64,000 bases of DNA from CAZLRH01 sp964562015 (GTDB lineage: Bacteria > Verrucomicrobiota > Verrucomicrobiia > Opitutales > JABDGR01): the NCBI GenBank assembly GCA_964562015.1, contig CAZLRH010000005.1:167765-231764 (forward strand). The letters run 5' to 3'. Shown here piece by piece: positions 1 to 8,819 of this stretch. The notes below the pieces were generated by a model. That model did no database searches. It saw nothing but the letters and a program-made list of their open reading frames with translations, and was not told where the DNA came from. The stretch's first letter is position 1, and every line of letters begins with the position of its first letter. A program made the translations under genes and the position numbers.

Positions 1-1403
1 GCCACGGGCTCGACCACCGCGCTCGGCAGCATCGCCGCGTCCTTCATGCCGTGGATGATTTTTTTGTCCGCCGGGCAAAAGGTCGCCAGCGCGCCGCCCA
101 GCCGGGTCTTGTCATTTTGCACGAGATAGAACGGGCACAGCCGCAGGCGGCCTTCCATTTCGTACAACTCGCCTGTCTCGCGGAATACCGGATGCTTGAG
201 GCGCATGGGCTTCCGGTAGTCCTGCAAAATATGCAGCGTGCGCGGGGCCATTTCGGCTGCGCGGCGCAGCGCCGCCAGCCATTGGTCGCGCGACACGTCG
301 CTGCCGAACACCACGGACCGCGCGCCCCACGCCGTCTCGTGAAAACCGCTGGCCTTCAGGATGAGGTTGCGCTCCTTTTGCGACGCCTCCGCCAGTTGGT
401 CCCAGCGGTGGATGGGCTTGCCCCCGACCCACGGCGCATCGAGCACCGCGTTCGGCGGCAGTTCCACCGGGTCCACCACCCACGAGTGGGGCACGAGTTT
501 TTTTAAAATCGGCCAGGCCCCGCGCGGCAGGTTCTCCCGCCAAAAATCCTCCAGCAGCGGGTGATGCAGGAGCGCGAGATTCAATTTCTCCTCCTGAAAC
601 GGGCGCATCGGCGGGGTGACCACCACTTCGCCGGCCTCCGCCGCCGCGAGGATGAATTCCGCCGTCCGCACATTCGCGAGATCAAACAATTCAAAAAACC
701 GGTACAGCACGTCAATCTGCTCGGGGTTGCCGTCCACCGGCGCGCACAGCGTCGGCCCCAGCGGCATGATTTCCGAGGGATGCAGCACATGCACGCGCCG
801 CCCGCGCTCCCGCAGCCGTGCCGCCAGCCAGGTGAATTCCGGCAGATACGTCGCGGCCTCGTCGCTGACCACAATTGCAATCAGCGGCTGCTCCTTGCCC
901 GGCGCGAGGGCCGCCAGCGCGTTGTAATAGTCGTCCAGCAGCAAATCCTTGGCACCCAGCACGCGCGCGTCGTCGCGGTCGTAGAGCCGGTTCAAAAACG
1001 CCGTCAGCCCCAGGCCGCCGGGCACGGCGTCAATTTCCGTCAACGCAAATCCGTCCTCGGTCAGCAGTAAATCCGGGCGCAGCACCACGGGAAATTTGTT
1101 CTTCGCGCTCGCATGGCGCTGGTGGTCGATCAGGCGCTGCGGTTTGCCGCGGTCGAGGTAGCCCGCCACCCACGGCGCGAGCAATTCGCGATTGCGCAGC
1201 AGATTTTTGTTCTGCCACGAGCGCGTGTAGAGCAATTCCAGCGCCTTGAAAAACGCCAGGCACGTCTCGCCGATGCGCTCCAGCTCCGTCACCTGCGCGG
1301 GCGCCAACGGCCACGCCGACGGCGACAGCCGCCAGGTTTTATCCTGAAACAGCGGCTGGCGCGCGAAGGCCTCGCGCAGGTGGACGTAGTCGGGCAGGGA
1401 CAT
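1..1403 (-). CDS. Conserved protein of unknown function, C-terminus cut by window edge
   Basis: An uninterrupted minus-strand frame begins with ATG at 1403 (MSLPDYVHLREAF) and stays open to base 1, giving at least 467 residues. I do not recognise it with confidence. Segments such as RPDLLLTEDGFALTEIDAVP (about residues 105-125) and LKASGFHETAWGARSVVFG in the second half resemble the loop patterns of circularly permuted ATP-grasp ligases of the glutathionylspermidine-synthase type, but that is only an impression. There is no signal peptide or membrane segment, so it is probably cytoplasmic. Several plus-strand frames over this region are antisense shadows of it. It is separated from its upstream neighbours by a REP-containing spacer. 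Confidence 0.75.
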   Translation of the reverse strand, partial: MSLPDYVHLREAFARQPLFQDKTWRLSPSAWPLAPAQVTELERIGETCLAFFKALELLYTRSWQNKNLLRNRELLAPWVAGYLDRGKPQRLIDHQRHASAKNKFPVVLRPDLLLTEDGFALTEIDAVPGGLGLTAFLNRLYDRDDARVLGAKDLLLDDYYNALAALAPGKEQPLIAIVVSDEAATYLPEFTWLAARLRERGRRVHVLHPSEIMPLGPTLCAPVDGNPEQIDVLYRFFELFDLANVRTAEFILAAAEAGEVVVTPPMRPFQEEKLNLALLHHPLLEDFWRENLPRGAWPILKKLVPHSWVVDPVELPPNAVLDAPWVGGKPIHRWDQLAEASQKERNLILKASGFHETAWGARSVVFGSDVSRDQWLAALRRAAEMAPRTLHILQDYRKPMRLKHPVFRETGELYEMEGRLRLCPFYLVQNDKTRLGGALATFCPADKKIIHGMKDAAMLPSAVVEPV

Positions 1404-1748
1404 GGTCAGCCGCGAAAGTAGACGCAAACCCCCGCCCGCGCAAGCGCGGGTATGCGACATTTTTGCGGCGGGCCTGCCGACAATTCTGAGACCTTCTTCC
1501 TCACCTGGAAATCTCGCCCCTGGAAATATCGCACCTGATTTTTTTCGGTTAGCGAGGCCATGCTTTGCGAAGGGTAGGGACACCTCTCCGAGGCGTCCGC
1601 TCTGGACCAGTTTGATTTTTCGCTGAAAGCCTTGGGCACGGGCAATTTTTCGGACGCCTCGGAGAGGCGTCCCTACCTCTGACTATTCCCGCTTTCTTCT
1701 CCTACCCCCTGCTTTCCACCTTCTACATTCTACCTTCCTTCCTTCCCC
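1404..1748. other. Gene-free spacer with an inverted hairpin pair and a pyrimidine tract
   Basis: There is no supported gene here. The spacer holds the inverted REP-like pair at 1574-1676 and, at about 1685-1745, a pyrimidine-rich stretch of repeated words (ttctacattctacctt type). That stretch matches the purine-rich words found on the opposite strand in other spacers of this window. Confidence 0.6.
1574..1676. repeat. Inverted pair of GTAG-headed REP-like hairpins (family A)
   Basis: GTAG at 1574-1577 is followed by a hairpin-forming GGAC(G/A)CCTC-N3-GAGGCGTCC unit at 1578-1598. About 50 bases further on, the same unit appears inverted at 1652-1672, ending in CTAC at 1673-1676. The two arms (about 27 bases each) differ at one position. 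A GTAG head plus palindrome is the classic layout of REP sequences mobilised by RAYT transposases. No RAYT gene is in this window. Confidence 0.75.
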
Positions 1749-1979
1749 TCATCCCCGTTTCCGCCACATCCGCACCACGATGATATACACCACTGCCGTC
1801 GTGAAAAACTCCGCCGGGATCAACATGGCAGCCAGCATCTTGTTCGGCAGAAAAAGCACATAACACACGCTCGCAATCACCGCCATCGCCGTCAGTGCCA
1901 CGGCCAGGCCCAGCTCGCGATTGCGCAGCTTCTGCGCGCTCTGTCGGGAGATATCGTCTTCAAAAGGCATGGCTGACAT
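1749..1979 (-). CDS. Small two-helix membrane protein
   Basis: This is a 76-residue protein starting with ATG at 1979, directly abutting the TGA of the upstream gene (TGA followed by ATG without a spacer), which suggests translational coupling. Residues 1-22 are charged and polar. Two hydrophobic helices follow (about 24-45 and 48-68), then a basic tail RMWRKRG. The product should sit in the cytoplasmic membrane. I do not recognise a family. Pairing with the membrane gene upstream suggests the two act together, but no function can be read. Confidence 0.6.
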   Translation of the reverse strand: MSAMPFEDDISRQSAQKLRNRELGLAVALTAMAVIASVCYVLFLPNKMLAAMLIPAEFFTTAVVYIIVVRMWRKRG

Positions 1980-2423
1980 TCAGCGTCTTTTCGCGGAAAA
2001 GCCAAGCGCCAAAACCATGGTGCCAAGTGCGGTAATTAGGGCAGCCGTTGCGCCCAAAAACATACATTCTAGATACCGCATGAGGGCCGGCCCGCTAAAG
2101 TCCAAGCCAAAGCCGACCAGGGAGGCAATCAACGCGACATAGGCGCCGACTCCGGTAGAAATGAAAACGGTTTTCCAAGACTGGGGCCTATGCCCGCTGA
2201 AAAATGCGACTTCCATCGTGGTCATGTAGGCTGCACCGCCCAACCAGAAATATGCATCTGCTCTCGAAAAAAGGGCTCTCCACGCTGACCACGAATCGAG
2301 CCCGAAACTGAGGGGTGTATTGTCGGCTAAGTGCTCCAGCCAACTGGCTAGAAATGAAAGCATGCACAAGCTGAATGTCGTTGGCACCAGGACCTCCCAT
2401 AGCATTCTGAGGGCACGTTGCAT
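1980..2423 (-). CDS. Four-helix membrane protein of unknown function
   Basis: 147 residues from ATG at 2423. Hydrophobic segments lie at about 9-28, 58-78, 86-108 and 115-140, and the protein ends in KRR, so it is predicted to be an integral inner-membrane protein. It lies 17 bases beyond the stop of nothing on its own strand and is directly joined to the small membrane gene at 1749-1979 (stop and start codons adjacent). Codon usage is less GC-rich than in neighbouring genes. No family is recognised. Together the two genes make a small membrane-protein operon. Confidence 0.6.
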   Translation of the reverse strand: MQRALRMLWEVLVPTTFSLCMLSFLASWLEHLADNTPLSFGLDSWSAWRALFSRADAYFWLGGAAYMTTMEVAFFSGHRPQSWKTVFISTGVGAYVALIASLVGFGLDFSGPALMRYLECMFLGATAALITALGTMVLALGFSAKRR

Positions 2424-2440
2424 GGCCGCTTAGTCGTGAA

Positions 2441-4144
2441 TCAAACGGTCAAACCATTCCCCAATATCTTAAACCCATAAACATAGTCGCCGACTTTCTG
2501 CTCGGGCAACGTGATTTTTAAGCCCCCGGCGTCGCGGGTAAACTTCAGCGGCTCGGCCAGCCCCAGCATTTCCACCCGCTCGACTTTTCCGGGGGCGGTG
2601 GGCGCGCCTTCCGCCAGCGACTGGATGGTCAAATTGCCGTCGGCGGGCCAGCCCATGGCGTAGGCGTAAAGCGTGCCGCCTTTTTGGGTGAAACGAATAT
2701 CCTGCGCGGAGTAGCGCGTGCGGCCTTCGTTAAACCCTTGGGCGCGCACCGCCGGGCCGGCGTTGGGCGCGGTGGTCGGGCCTTCGCCGTAAACCTTCCA
2801 CGGGCGCGACGCGTAGATGCCCTCGTTGTTCCGGTCCATCCACGTCGTGAAATCGGCCAGAAACTTCAGCTCGTCCGCATCGGGCTCGCCGCTGCCGGGC
2901 AACGGAATGTTGAGCTGCAAATTGCCGTTCTTGCTGACGTTGTCCACCAGCGTGTGCGCCACCGTGTCGGCGGTCTTGTAGGTGTGCCGGTCGAAGATGC
3001 TGCGCTTGTAATGCCAATCGCCGATGCAGGTGTCCGTCTGCCACGGCTGCGGGAGCATTTCGTTTGGCGAACCGCGCTCGTAGTCCCACACCATGCACTT
3101 GCGATAAAGTTCGTTGGACAACACCTTGCCGGTGATGACGCCCTCGAGCCGGCCGGATTTCTTGATGCTCGAATTGTACAAGTGCGCGGCGATGCGCAGG
3201 CCCACGTCGCTGATGGGATACATCGGCAAAATCGTGTCGTCGAAATAAACCAGGTCGGGACTGTGTTGATCAATCAAATCCACGGTGCGCCGGTAGAATT
3301 TCTCGCTGTAGGCGGGCGGCGGCAGCGTGATGATGCCGGTGTCCGGCCAATCCCAGAATTGCGAGGTGTTGGTGGATGTGCCGGGCTGGTGCCTCTGCGC
3401 ATAAAGTTCCTGCGGGTCGAGCCCCTCCCACCATTGACCCTGGCCCGCGTCCTTGGTCAGGTTGCCGTCGTACGGCACGCCCGCGAATTCCCCGGCGCGG
3501 TCCGCGCCCTGGGAGGGTTCATACCAACTCCAGGCATGGGCGGCGTGGATGCTCACCGCGAAGCGCAGGCCGGCGGCGCGGGCGGCCTTCGCCCAGCCGC
3601 CGACGAGATCCTTTTTCGGGCCCACCGCCACGGCATTCCACGGCTGGTATTTCGAGGCCCACAAATCGAGGTTGTCGTGGTGGTTCGCCAGCGCGCAAAA
3701 ATATTTCGCCCCCGCGCGCTTATAGAGGGCGATTAGTTTTTCCGGCTCCCATTTATCCGCCTTCCACGTGTGGATAACTTCCTTGAAACCGGCTTTCGAG
3801 GGATGGCCGTAAGTCTTGACGTGAAAATCGTAATCGTGGCTCGAATCGGCGGGCATGTACATCTTGCGCGCGTACCAATCGCCCTGCTCGGGCTGGCATT
3901 GCGGGCCCCAGTGCGCCCAGATGCCGAATTTCGCGTCCCGAAACCAGTCCGGCGTCTGGTAGGTGGCGAGCGATTCCCACGTCGGCTGAAACGGTCCCGC
4001 CGCGTACGGCAGGTTGCTCGAGGGCGGGGCGACGGGCGCGGCCTCGGCCGCGGCCCGCGCGAGGTTGGCAAAACGCGGACCAGCCAGGCCGGCGGCGGCG
4101 GCGAGGGTGGTGCGTTGCAGGAACCGGCGGCGCGAGAGGGGCAT
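2441..4144 (-). CDS. Alpha-L-fucosidase, glycoside hydrolase family 29, Tat-exported
   Basis: This 567-residue enzyme should release terminal alpha-L-fucose from glycans by a retaining mechanism. The N-terminus SRRRFLQRTTLAAAAGLAG is a twin-arginine signal, so it folds in the cytoplasm and is exported. The GH29 barrel starts with WFRDAKFGIWAHWGP (about residues 65-80), and LVYFDD near residue 300 carries the expected nucleophile Asp. The length is usual for the family. I chose ATG 4144 because it puts the RRxFLQ motif five residues from the N-terminus. A TTG two codons upstream is possible. The gene stands alone with no sulfatase or transporter beside it, so whether the substrate is fucoidan or mucin-like cannot be told. 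Confidence 0.88.
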   Translation of the reverse strand: MPLSRRRFLQRTTLAAAAGLAGPRFANLARAAAEAAPVAPPSSNLPYAAGPFQPTWESLATYQTPDWFRDAKFGIWAHWGPQCQPEQGDWYARKMYMPADSSHDYDFHVKTYGHPSKAGFKEVIHTWKADKWEPEKLIALYKRAGAKYFCALANHHDNLDLWASKYQPWNAVAVGPKKDLVGGWAKAARAAGLRFAVSIHAAHAWSWYEPSQGADRAGEFAGVPYDGNLTKDAGQGQWWEGLDPQELYAQRHQPGTSTNTSQFWDWPDTGIITLPPPAYSEKFYRRTVDLIDQHSPDLVYFDDTILPMYPISDVGLRIAAHLYNSSIKKSGRLEGVITGKVLSNELYRKCMVWDYERGSPNEMLPQPWQTDTCIGDWHYKRSIFDRHTYKTADTVAHTLVDNVSKNGNLQLNIPLPGSGEPDADELKFLADFTTWMDRNNEGIYASRPWKVYGEGPTTAPNAGPAVRAQGFNEGRTRYSAQDIRFTQKGGTLYAYAMGWPADGNLTIQSLAEGAPTAPGKVERVEMLGLAEPLKFTRDAGGLKITLPEQKVGDYVYGFKILGNGLTV

Positions 4145-4401
4145 GGGCAAGGACGGGGTGGGAAGCGGGCTGGGGCTGACAACAGAGTTGGTCTGAAAAC
4201 AGGGTGGGGCGGAAAGTAGGGTGGGGCGGGAAGGCGTAATGATGAATTAAGCTTATAGAATTATGAAGGGAAAAATGCGGAAATATTCCCCTGCTCAACG
4301 TCGCGGCTGCGGGAGGTGGAGAGGGCGCGCCGCGCACGCTTCTCCATCAGCATAAACGCGCCCGGAGGTCGCGTTCCACCGTTGCAAGGTGACTGGGCTA
4401 G

Positions 4402-5160
4402 TTATTTCCCGCGGCCGTCTAGGTTCTTTACCTGAGCCCACAATTTACCAGAACTGGGAATGGCTTGGCCCCAGTCAGCCGTCATAGTGCCAGGATTGCG
4501 ATTGGTGGGATAAACGGTCAGTCCCCTTTCTTTTGGAGCAGTGGAGAGCTGATCGAACCATTCCACATGGCCATCGAGAAAAGCGATATGGCCACCTCGG
4601 CCATCCCAAGGGGAGGCTTCAGACCATTTGCCATTATGCTGGAGTCCATAGGTCCAAAGCAGAGGTGTTGTGGAGGTTGGAGCCTCGAGGGGAAGGCCGA
4701 TTACGAACGTCCAGCTTTTTGTGAGGTTGGCAAAATCCTTGGTTACCACGGTCGCTGCTTGGATATTTCCGGAAATGACTAGACGAGGGATTTCTGCCCC
4801 GGCGAGAGCATCATCGGAGCTTATAAACCAAACCTTGGCGTCATTTAATCCGGCCTTCTGCGCGAGGATGAAAGCCACATCGTTGATGTCATGAGCTGTA
4901 CCAGTGAAACGGGTTCCGGTTTGGTTTTGTTGTGGCGTGCTGATGGCGGCCTTCGTCGCCAGCGTGTATGCGGCATAACCCATCGCGATCCGGCTTGCAT
5001 TGCCAGCAGCCCACGATTTTTTAGCGTTTGCCACGAGTATGTTGCTCTTGGGGATTAGAACAAACAGCAAAACAGTGATAATAACTGTGGTGACGACAAT
5101 GCCCTTCAGGAGCCCACGATAGACAAAACCTGAAACTAGCGGGCCTTTATGATTATCCAT
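4402..5160 (-). CDS. Pseudopilin-like H-X9-DG type protein
   Basis: 252 residues starting with ATG at 5160. A single hydrophobic helix (about residues 19-38) follows a short basic N-terminus. The C-terminal half contains GRGGHIAFLDGHVEWFDQL, the H...DGHV motif typical of the large PVC family of type II secretion pseudopilin-like proteins (H-X9-DG C-terminal domain). The standard N-terminal GFTLIE prepilin peptidase site is absent, so it may not be processed like a true pseudopilin. It is expected to be anchored in the inner membrane with an extracytoplasmic domain. Its role is unknown. The nearest same-strand neighbours are the fucosidase and prfB. Confidence 0.65.
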   Translation of the reverse strand: MDNHKGPLVSGFVYRGLLKGIVVTTVIITVLLFVLIPKSNILVANAKKSWAAGNASRIAMGYAAYTLATKAAISTPQQNQTGTRFTGTAHDINDVAFILAQKAGLNDAKVWFISSDDALAGAEIPRLVISGNIQAATVVTKDFANLTKSWTFVIGLPLEAPTSTTPLLWTYGLQHNGKWSEASPWDGRGGHIAFLDGHVEWFDQLSTAPKERGLTVYPTNRNPGTMTADWGQAIPSSGKLWAQVKNLDGRGK

Positions 5161-5208
5161 GACAGGGCAAGGATATCACTTGGAGATCAGAAATTCCTTG
5201 GTCATTAT

Positions 5209-6355
5209 TTACTCCTCCATCTTAATTTCCTTGTTCCGTTTCAGCGGGCAGCCGGCGCGCAGCCAGGCGTTGATGAACCCGTCCAGGTCGCCGTCCATCA
5301 CGGCCTGAATATTGCCGGTCTCGAAGCCGGTGCGCAGGTCCTTCACGAGTTGGTACGGCTGGAAAACATAACTGCGAATTTGGTGGCCCCAGCCGATGTC
5401 GCCTTTCTCGCCGTAAAAACGCTCCATCTCCGCGCGCTTTTCATCCTGAATTTTTTCATAGAGCCGGGATTTGAGCGTCTTCATCGCGCGCTCCTTGTTC
5501 TTGTGCTGCGAACGCTCCGTCTGGCAAGTGACCACGAGATTCGACGGCACGTGCGTGATGCGGATGGCCGATTCGGTTTTGTTGACGTGCTGGCCGCCCT
5601 TGCCGCTTGAGCGAAAGGTGTCGATGCGCAGGTCCGCCTCGTTGAGCTCCAGGTCCACGTCGTCCTCGATTTCCGCGATGACATCCACCGCCGCAAACGA
5701 CGTATGCCGCCGCTTGTTTGCGTCAAACGGGCTGATGCGCACGAGCCGGTGGACGCCGCGCTCGGCTTTCGCGTAGCCGTACGCGTGCGGGCCGACGATG
5801 CGAAAAGTCGCGCGCGACAACCCGGCCTCTTCTCCCGGCGCCAGGTCTTCCACCTCCACCGTAAAACCCCGCCGCTCGGCCCACCGCATGTACATGCGCA
5901 GCATCATTTCCGCCCAGTCGCACGATTCCGTGCCGCCCGCGCCGGCGTGCACCGTCACGATGGCGTTCGATTTGTCATGCGGGCCGCGCAGAAAGGACTC
6001 GATCTCCAACTGGTCGAGCTCCTTCAACAAGGTGCCCGACGTTGCGGCCGTCTCGACCGCATAAGTCCCAACCGAGGCCTCATCGCCTTCCTCGACCAGC
6101 TCGACCATCGTTTGCAAATCCTCCAGCCGCGCGCGAAAATTCACCAGCGGGGTGTACACATTCTTCAGCAAATTCGCCTCGCCGATGACCTTGCGGGCCT
6201 CCTCCGGCCGGTCCCAAAAACCCGGCTCGGCCATCTTCAGTTCGAGGGCGGCCGCGGCCTTTTGCTTCGCCTCGACGTCAAAGAAACCTCCACAAATAGC
6301 CGGCGCGGCGGTGGAGTTCTTCAAGCTGCTGGCGGACTTCGGGGGCGAGTTGCAT
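5209..6355 (-). CDS. prfB: Peptide chain release factor 2, expressed through a +1 programmed frameshift
   Basis: RF2 recognises UGA and UAA and triggers peptide release. Reading starts at ATG 6355 (MQLAPEVRQQLEELHRRAGY) and meets an in-frame TGA at 6280-6278 as codon 26. A +1 shift that skips base 6280 continues as DVEAKQKAAAALE and runs to 5209, giving about 381 residues. The SPF tripeptide in RLVRISPFDANKRR gives stop-codon recognition, and GGQ in SSGKGGQHVNKTES is the peptidyl-tRNA hydrolysis loop. The apparent start in the shifted frame (6324, MKNSTAAPAICGG) is spurious. RF2 level is autoregulated by this frameshift. cysH lies upstream on the same strand. Confidence 0.95.
6277..6293 (-). 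promoter_or_regulatory. prfB +1 programmed frameshift site
   Basis: On the minus strand the sequence reads GGAGG-TTT-CTT-TGA-C. An internal Shine-Dalgarno-like GGAGG lies three bases upstream of the slippery CTT codon (6283-6281), followed by TGA (6280-6278) and C. This is the canonical RF2 recoding signal, with spacing equal to that in E. coli. Low RF2 allows the P-site tRNA to slip from CUU to UUU. Confidence 0.95.
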
Positions 6356-6516
6356 GGGTGTTAAGAAAAGAGTTTTGGACAGAATGAACAGAATTTACAA
6401 AAGGGGAAAGAGAAGAGTTTAATCGAAGCCAACGTTATCTAGCCTCCTTCTGCTCCGGCCTCAGTTCTTCCAATTCCCCCAAATTCCGTTAATTCGGTCA
6501 AAAAAAAAAATTCCCC

Positions 6517-7251
6517 TCAGATCTGATAATCCCCGCGCTCGTTCTGCTCGTGCAGGCCGCATTCGCGTTTGACGCCGTTGAAGCGCGTCTGCTCCGCCGT
6601 CAAGTCCGCCGTCAGCGGCTTGCTGCTGTGCACGTCGCCCACGGACACGTACCCCTTTTCCCACAACGGATGTTGCGGCAAATCGTGCGCGACCATGTAC
6701 CGGTAAACGTCGCGATCGGTCCAGTCCACGATGGGATGGATTTTGTAAACCAGTTTTTGCAGGCGCGCGACATTCAGCCGCTCGCGGGTGGACGCCTGCA
6801 CGCGCCGCAATCCGGTCATCCATGCATGCGCGCCCAGCTCCTTCATGGCCCGGTTCATCGGCTCGACCTTGTTGATGAAATTGTACTTTTCAAGGCCCTC
6901 CGGCCCCTGTTCCCATAAACGCCCGTGCAGCGCCTCCTGCCGCGCGGGGGTGATGAGCGGATGATAGGTCTTGAGATTCAGGTTGAGCAATTTCCGCAAC
7001 TGTTCGGCATACTGGTAGGTCTCGGGGAAAAGGTAACCCGTGTCCACCAGCACCACCGGAATCTCCGGCGCCTGTCGCGTCACCAGATGCAGCATGACCG
7101 CGGACTGGATGCCGAAACTGGTGCTCAACACCAGCTTATCGCCATAAAACTCAATCGCCCAGCGCACCCGCTCCTCCGCCGACAATTGTTCCAGCCGCTC
7201 GTTTTCCACGGGCAGGATTCCAGCCACCGGTTCGATTACCATCGTACTCAT
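6517..7251 (-). CDS. cysH: Phosphoadenylyl-sulfate (PAPS) reductase
   Basis: This 244-residue enzyme reduces activated sulfate to sulfite with thioredoxin in assimilatory sulfate reduction. STSFGIQSAVMLHL (about residues 44-57) is the PP-loop nucleotide-binding motif, and KRECGLHEQ near the C-terminus supplies the catalytic Cys231. That is the only cysteine in the protein, so the CC/CXXC cluster ligands of APS reductases are missing and the PAPS-type substrate is favoured. It stands alone: no cysD/N/I genes are in the window. A 9-bp palindrome sits 13 bases upstream of its start. Confidence 0.9.
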   Translation of the reverse strand: MSTMVIEPVAGILPVENERLEQLSAEERVRWAIEFYGDKLVLSTSFGIQSAVMLHLVTRQAPEIPVVLVDTGYLFPETYQYAEQLRKLLNLNLKTYHPLITPARQEALHGRLWEQGPEGLEKYNFINKVEPMNRAMKELGAHAWMTGLRRVQASTRERLNVARLQKLVYKIHPIVDWTDRDVYRYMVAHDLPQHPLWEKGYVSVGDVHSSKPLTADLTAEQTRFNGVKRECGLHEQNERGDYQI

Positions 7252-7263
7252 TGGCCTTTAATA

Positions 7264-7285
7264 TACTATCTTTGGTAAGATAGTA
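7264..7285. promoter_or_regulatory. Candidate repressor operator upstream of cysH
   Basis: A perfect inverted repeat TACTATCTT-TGGT-AAGATAGTA (arms 7264-7272 and 7277-7285, 4-base spacer) lies in the divergent region between cysH (start 7251) and the CCA enzyme (start 7375). Its position over the probable cysH leader suggests a dimeric regulator, for instance of Rrf2 type. A short RNA hairpin is the alternative. The regulator is unknown. Confidence 0.5.
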
Positions 7286-7374
7286 AAGTAAAAATAAGCG
7301 CCTGCGCTGGAAGCTTGCAACTGCGAGGAACTTGCGTAACCTTTAGTCGCTAAAGGTTGATTGAAATCTAGTCT

Positions 7375-8772
7375 ATGAACGAGGTTTTGCCCCAGCTTGA
7401 GACCGTCCCGCTGCCGCCTGATTTGGCGGCGGTCGTGCTGGATTTGGCCCAGCGGATCAAGGCTGCCGGCGGACGCGCCATGCTCGTTGGCGGCTGTGTG
7501 CGCGATGCGCTCCTGGGCTTGACCGCCAAGGACGCCGATCTCGAAGTTTTCGGCGTCGCGCCGGGCGAACTCGAAAAACTGGTCGAGGCCGCATACCCCA
7601 TCATCATCGTGGGCCGGAGTTTCGGGGTGCTCAAATTGCGCGGAATGGAGCTCGATGTTTCCGTCCCGCGCCGCGAACGCAAGACCGGCCCGAAGCACAC
7701 CGATTTCGCGGTGGATGCCGATCCTACCATGTCGCCCCGCGAGGCCGCCGCCCGCCGCGATTTCACCATCAACGCCATATCCTGGGACCCGCTCACGCAC
7801 GAGTTGGTGGACCCCTTTGGCGGTCTGGCTGACTTGCGCGCAAAATTACTGCGCCACACCACCGCGCGTTTTGCGGAGGACCCGCTGCGCGTTTTGCGCG
7901 GCATGCAAATGGCCGCGCGTTTCGAGTTCTCCGTCGCCCCGGAAACCATCGCGCTATGCGCGACGCTCACCCTGGACGGCCTGTCCACCGAGCGCGTTTT
8001 CGAGGAATGGCAAAAACTTCTCGTCAAAGGCCGCCGCCCCTCGCTCGGACTGAATTTCTTGCGCGAATGCGGCTGGGTGAATTTTTTTCCCGAACTTGCG
8101 GCCCTCATCGGCTGCGAGCAGGACGCCGTCTGGCATCCCGAGGGCGACGTGTGGATTCACACGCTCCATTGCCTCGACGCCTTTGCCGCGCGCCGCACCG
8201 GCGACGCCTGGGAAGACCTCGTCGTCGGTCTCGCCGTCTTGTGCCATGACCTCGGCAAACCCGCCACGACCAAGCGCGACGAGGCGGACCGCGTGCGCTC
8301 GCTCGGCCATGAAGCCGCGGCGGATGAGCCGACGCGCTCGTTTCTCGCCCGCCTTACGCAGCACAAGGAATTGATCGAAAGCGTGGTGCCGCTCGTGCTG
8401 TGCCACATGCGCCCGCGCGAGCTGATGCTCTCCGGTGCGGGCGAAAGCGCCATCCGCCGCCTCGCCCGCAAAATCGGCCGCATCGACCGCCTCGCGCGCG
8501 TGGACGAGGCCGACCGCTGGGGCCGCCCGCCGCTGACTCCCGAGGAACCCGGCGCGGGCCAATGGCTCGTCGAACGCGCCGAGAAACTCGCCGTGGCCGA
8601 CCGCGTGCCCACGCCCTTGGTGCAGGGCCGGCATTTGATTGCCGCCGGGCTTTCCCCCGGCCCGCGGTTTAAGGAATTGCTCAACGTCTGTTTCGAGGCG
8701 CAACTGGACGGGCGCTTCACCGACCTCGCCGGCGGCCAGGCCTTTCTGGCGGAGTTGCTGGCGAAGAAATAA
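7375..8772 (+). CDS. tRNA nucleotidyltransferase (CCA-adding enzyme) with HD domain
   Basis: 465 residues. The N-terminal class II nucleotidyltransferase head shows GGCVRDALLG (about 39-48) and the DADLEVFG metal-binding motif (about 53-60), followed by RRDFTINAI and the neck motif AEDPLRVLRGMQMAARF. The second half carries an HD-type phosphohydrolase motif (VLCHDLGKP near residue 290, with EVWIH-like WIHTLH upstream), as in multifunctional CCA enzymes with phosphatase/phosphodiesterase activity. It repairs or adds the 3' CCA of tRNAs in the cytoplasm. Poly(A) polymerase I is the alternative for this fold, but the HD domain argues for Cca. It is divergent from cysH. Confidence 0.88.
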   Translation: MNEVLPQLETVPLPPDLAAVVLDLAQRIKAAGGRAMLVGGCVRDALLGLTAKDADLEVFGVAPGELEKLVEAAYPIIIVGRSFGVLKLRGMELDVSVPRRERKTGPKHTDFAVDADPTMSPREAAARRDFTINAISWDPLTHELVDPFGGLADLRAKLLRHTTARFAEDPLRVLRGMQMAARFEFSVAPETIALCATLTLDGLSTERVFEEWQKLLVKGRRPSLGLNFLRECGWVNFFPELAALIGCEQDAVWHPEGDVWIHTLHCLDAFAARRTGDAWEDLVVGLAVLCHDLGKPATTKRDEADRVRSLGHEAAADEPTRSFLARLTQHKELIESVVPLVLCHMRPRELMLSGAGESAIRRLARKIGRIDRLARVDEADRWGRPPLTPEEPGAGQWLVERAEKLAVADRVPTPLVQGRHLIAAGLSPGPRFKELLNVCFEAQLDGRFTDLAGGQAFLAELLAKK

Positions 8773-8819
8773 CGGCGCCCAAGCTTGCGTCCGTTGTGTG
8801 CTTGCCTTAAAAGAATCCC

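Noticed and set aside
7264..7285. Intrinsic terminator upstream of cysH
   Set aside because: The stem is short and AT-rich, no gene ends just before it, and it sits between two divergent starts.
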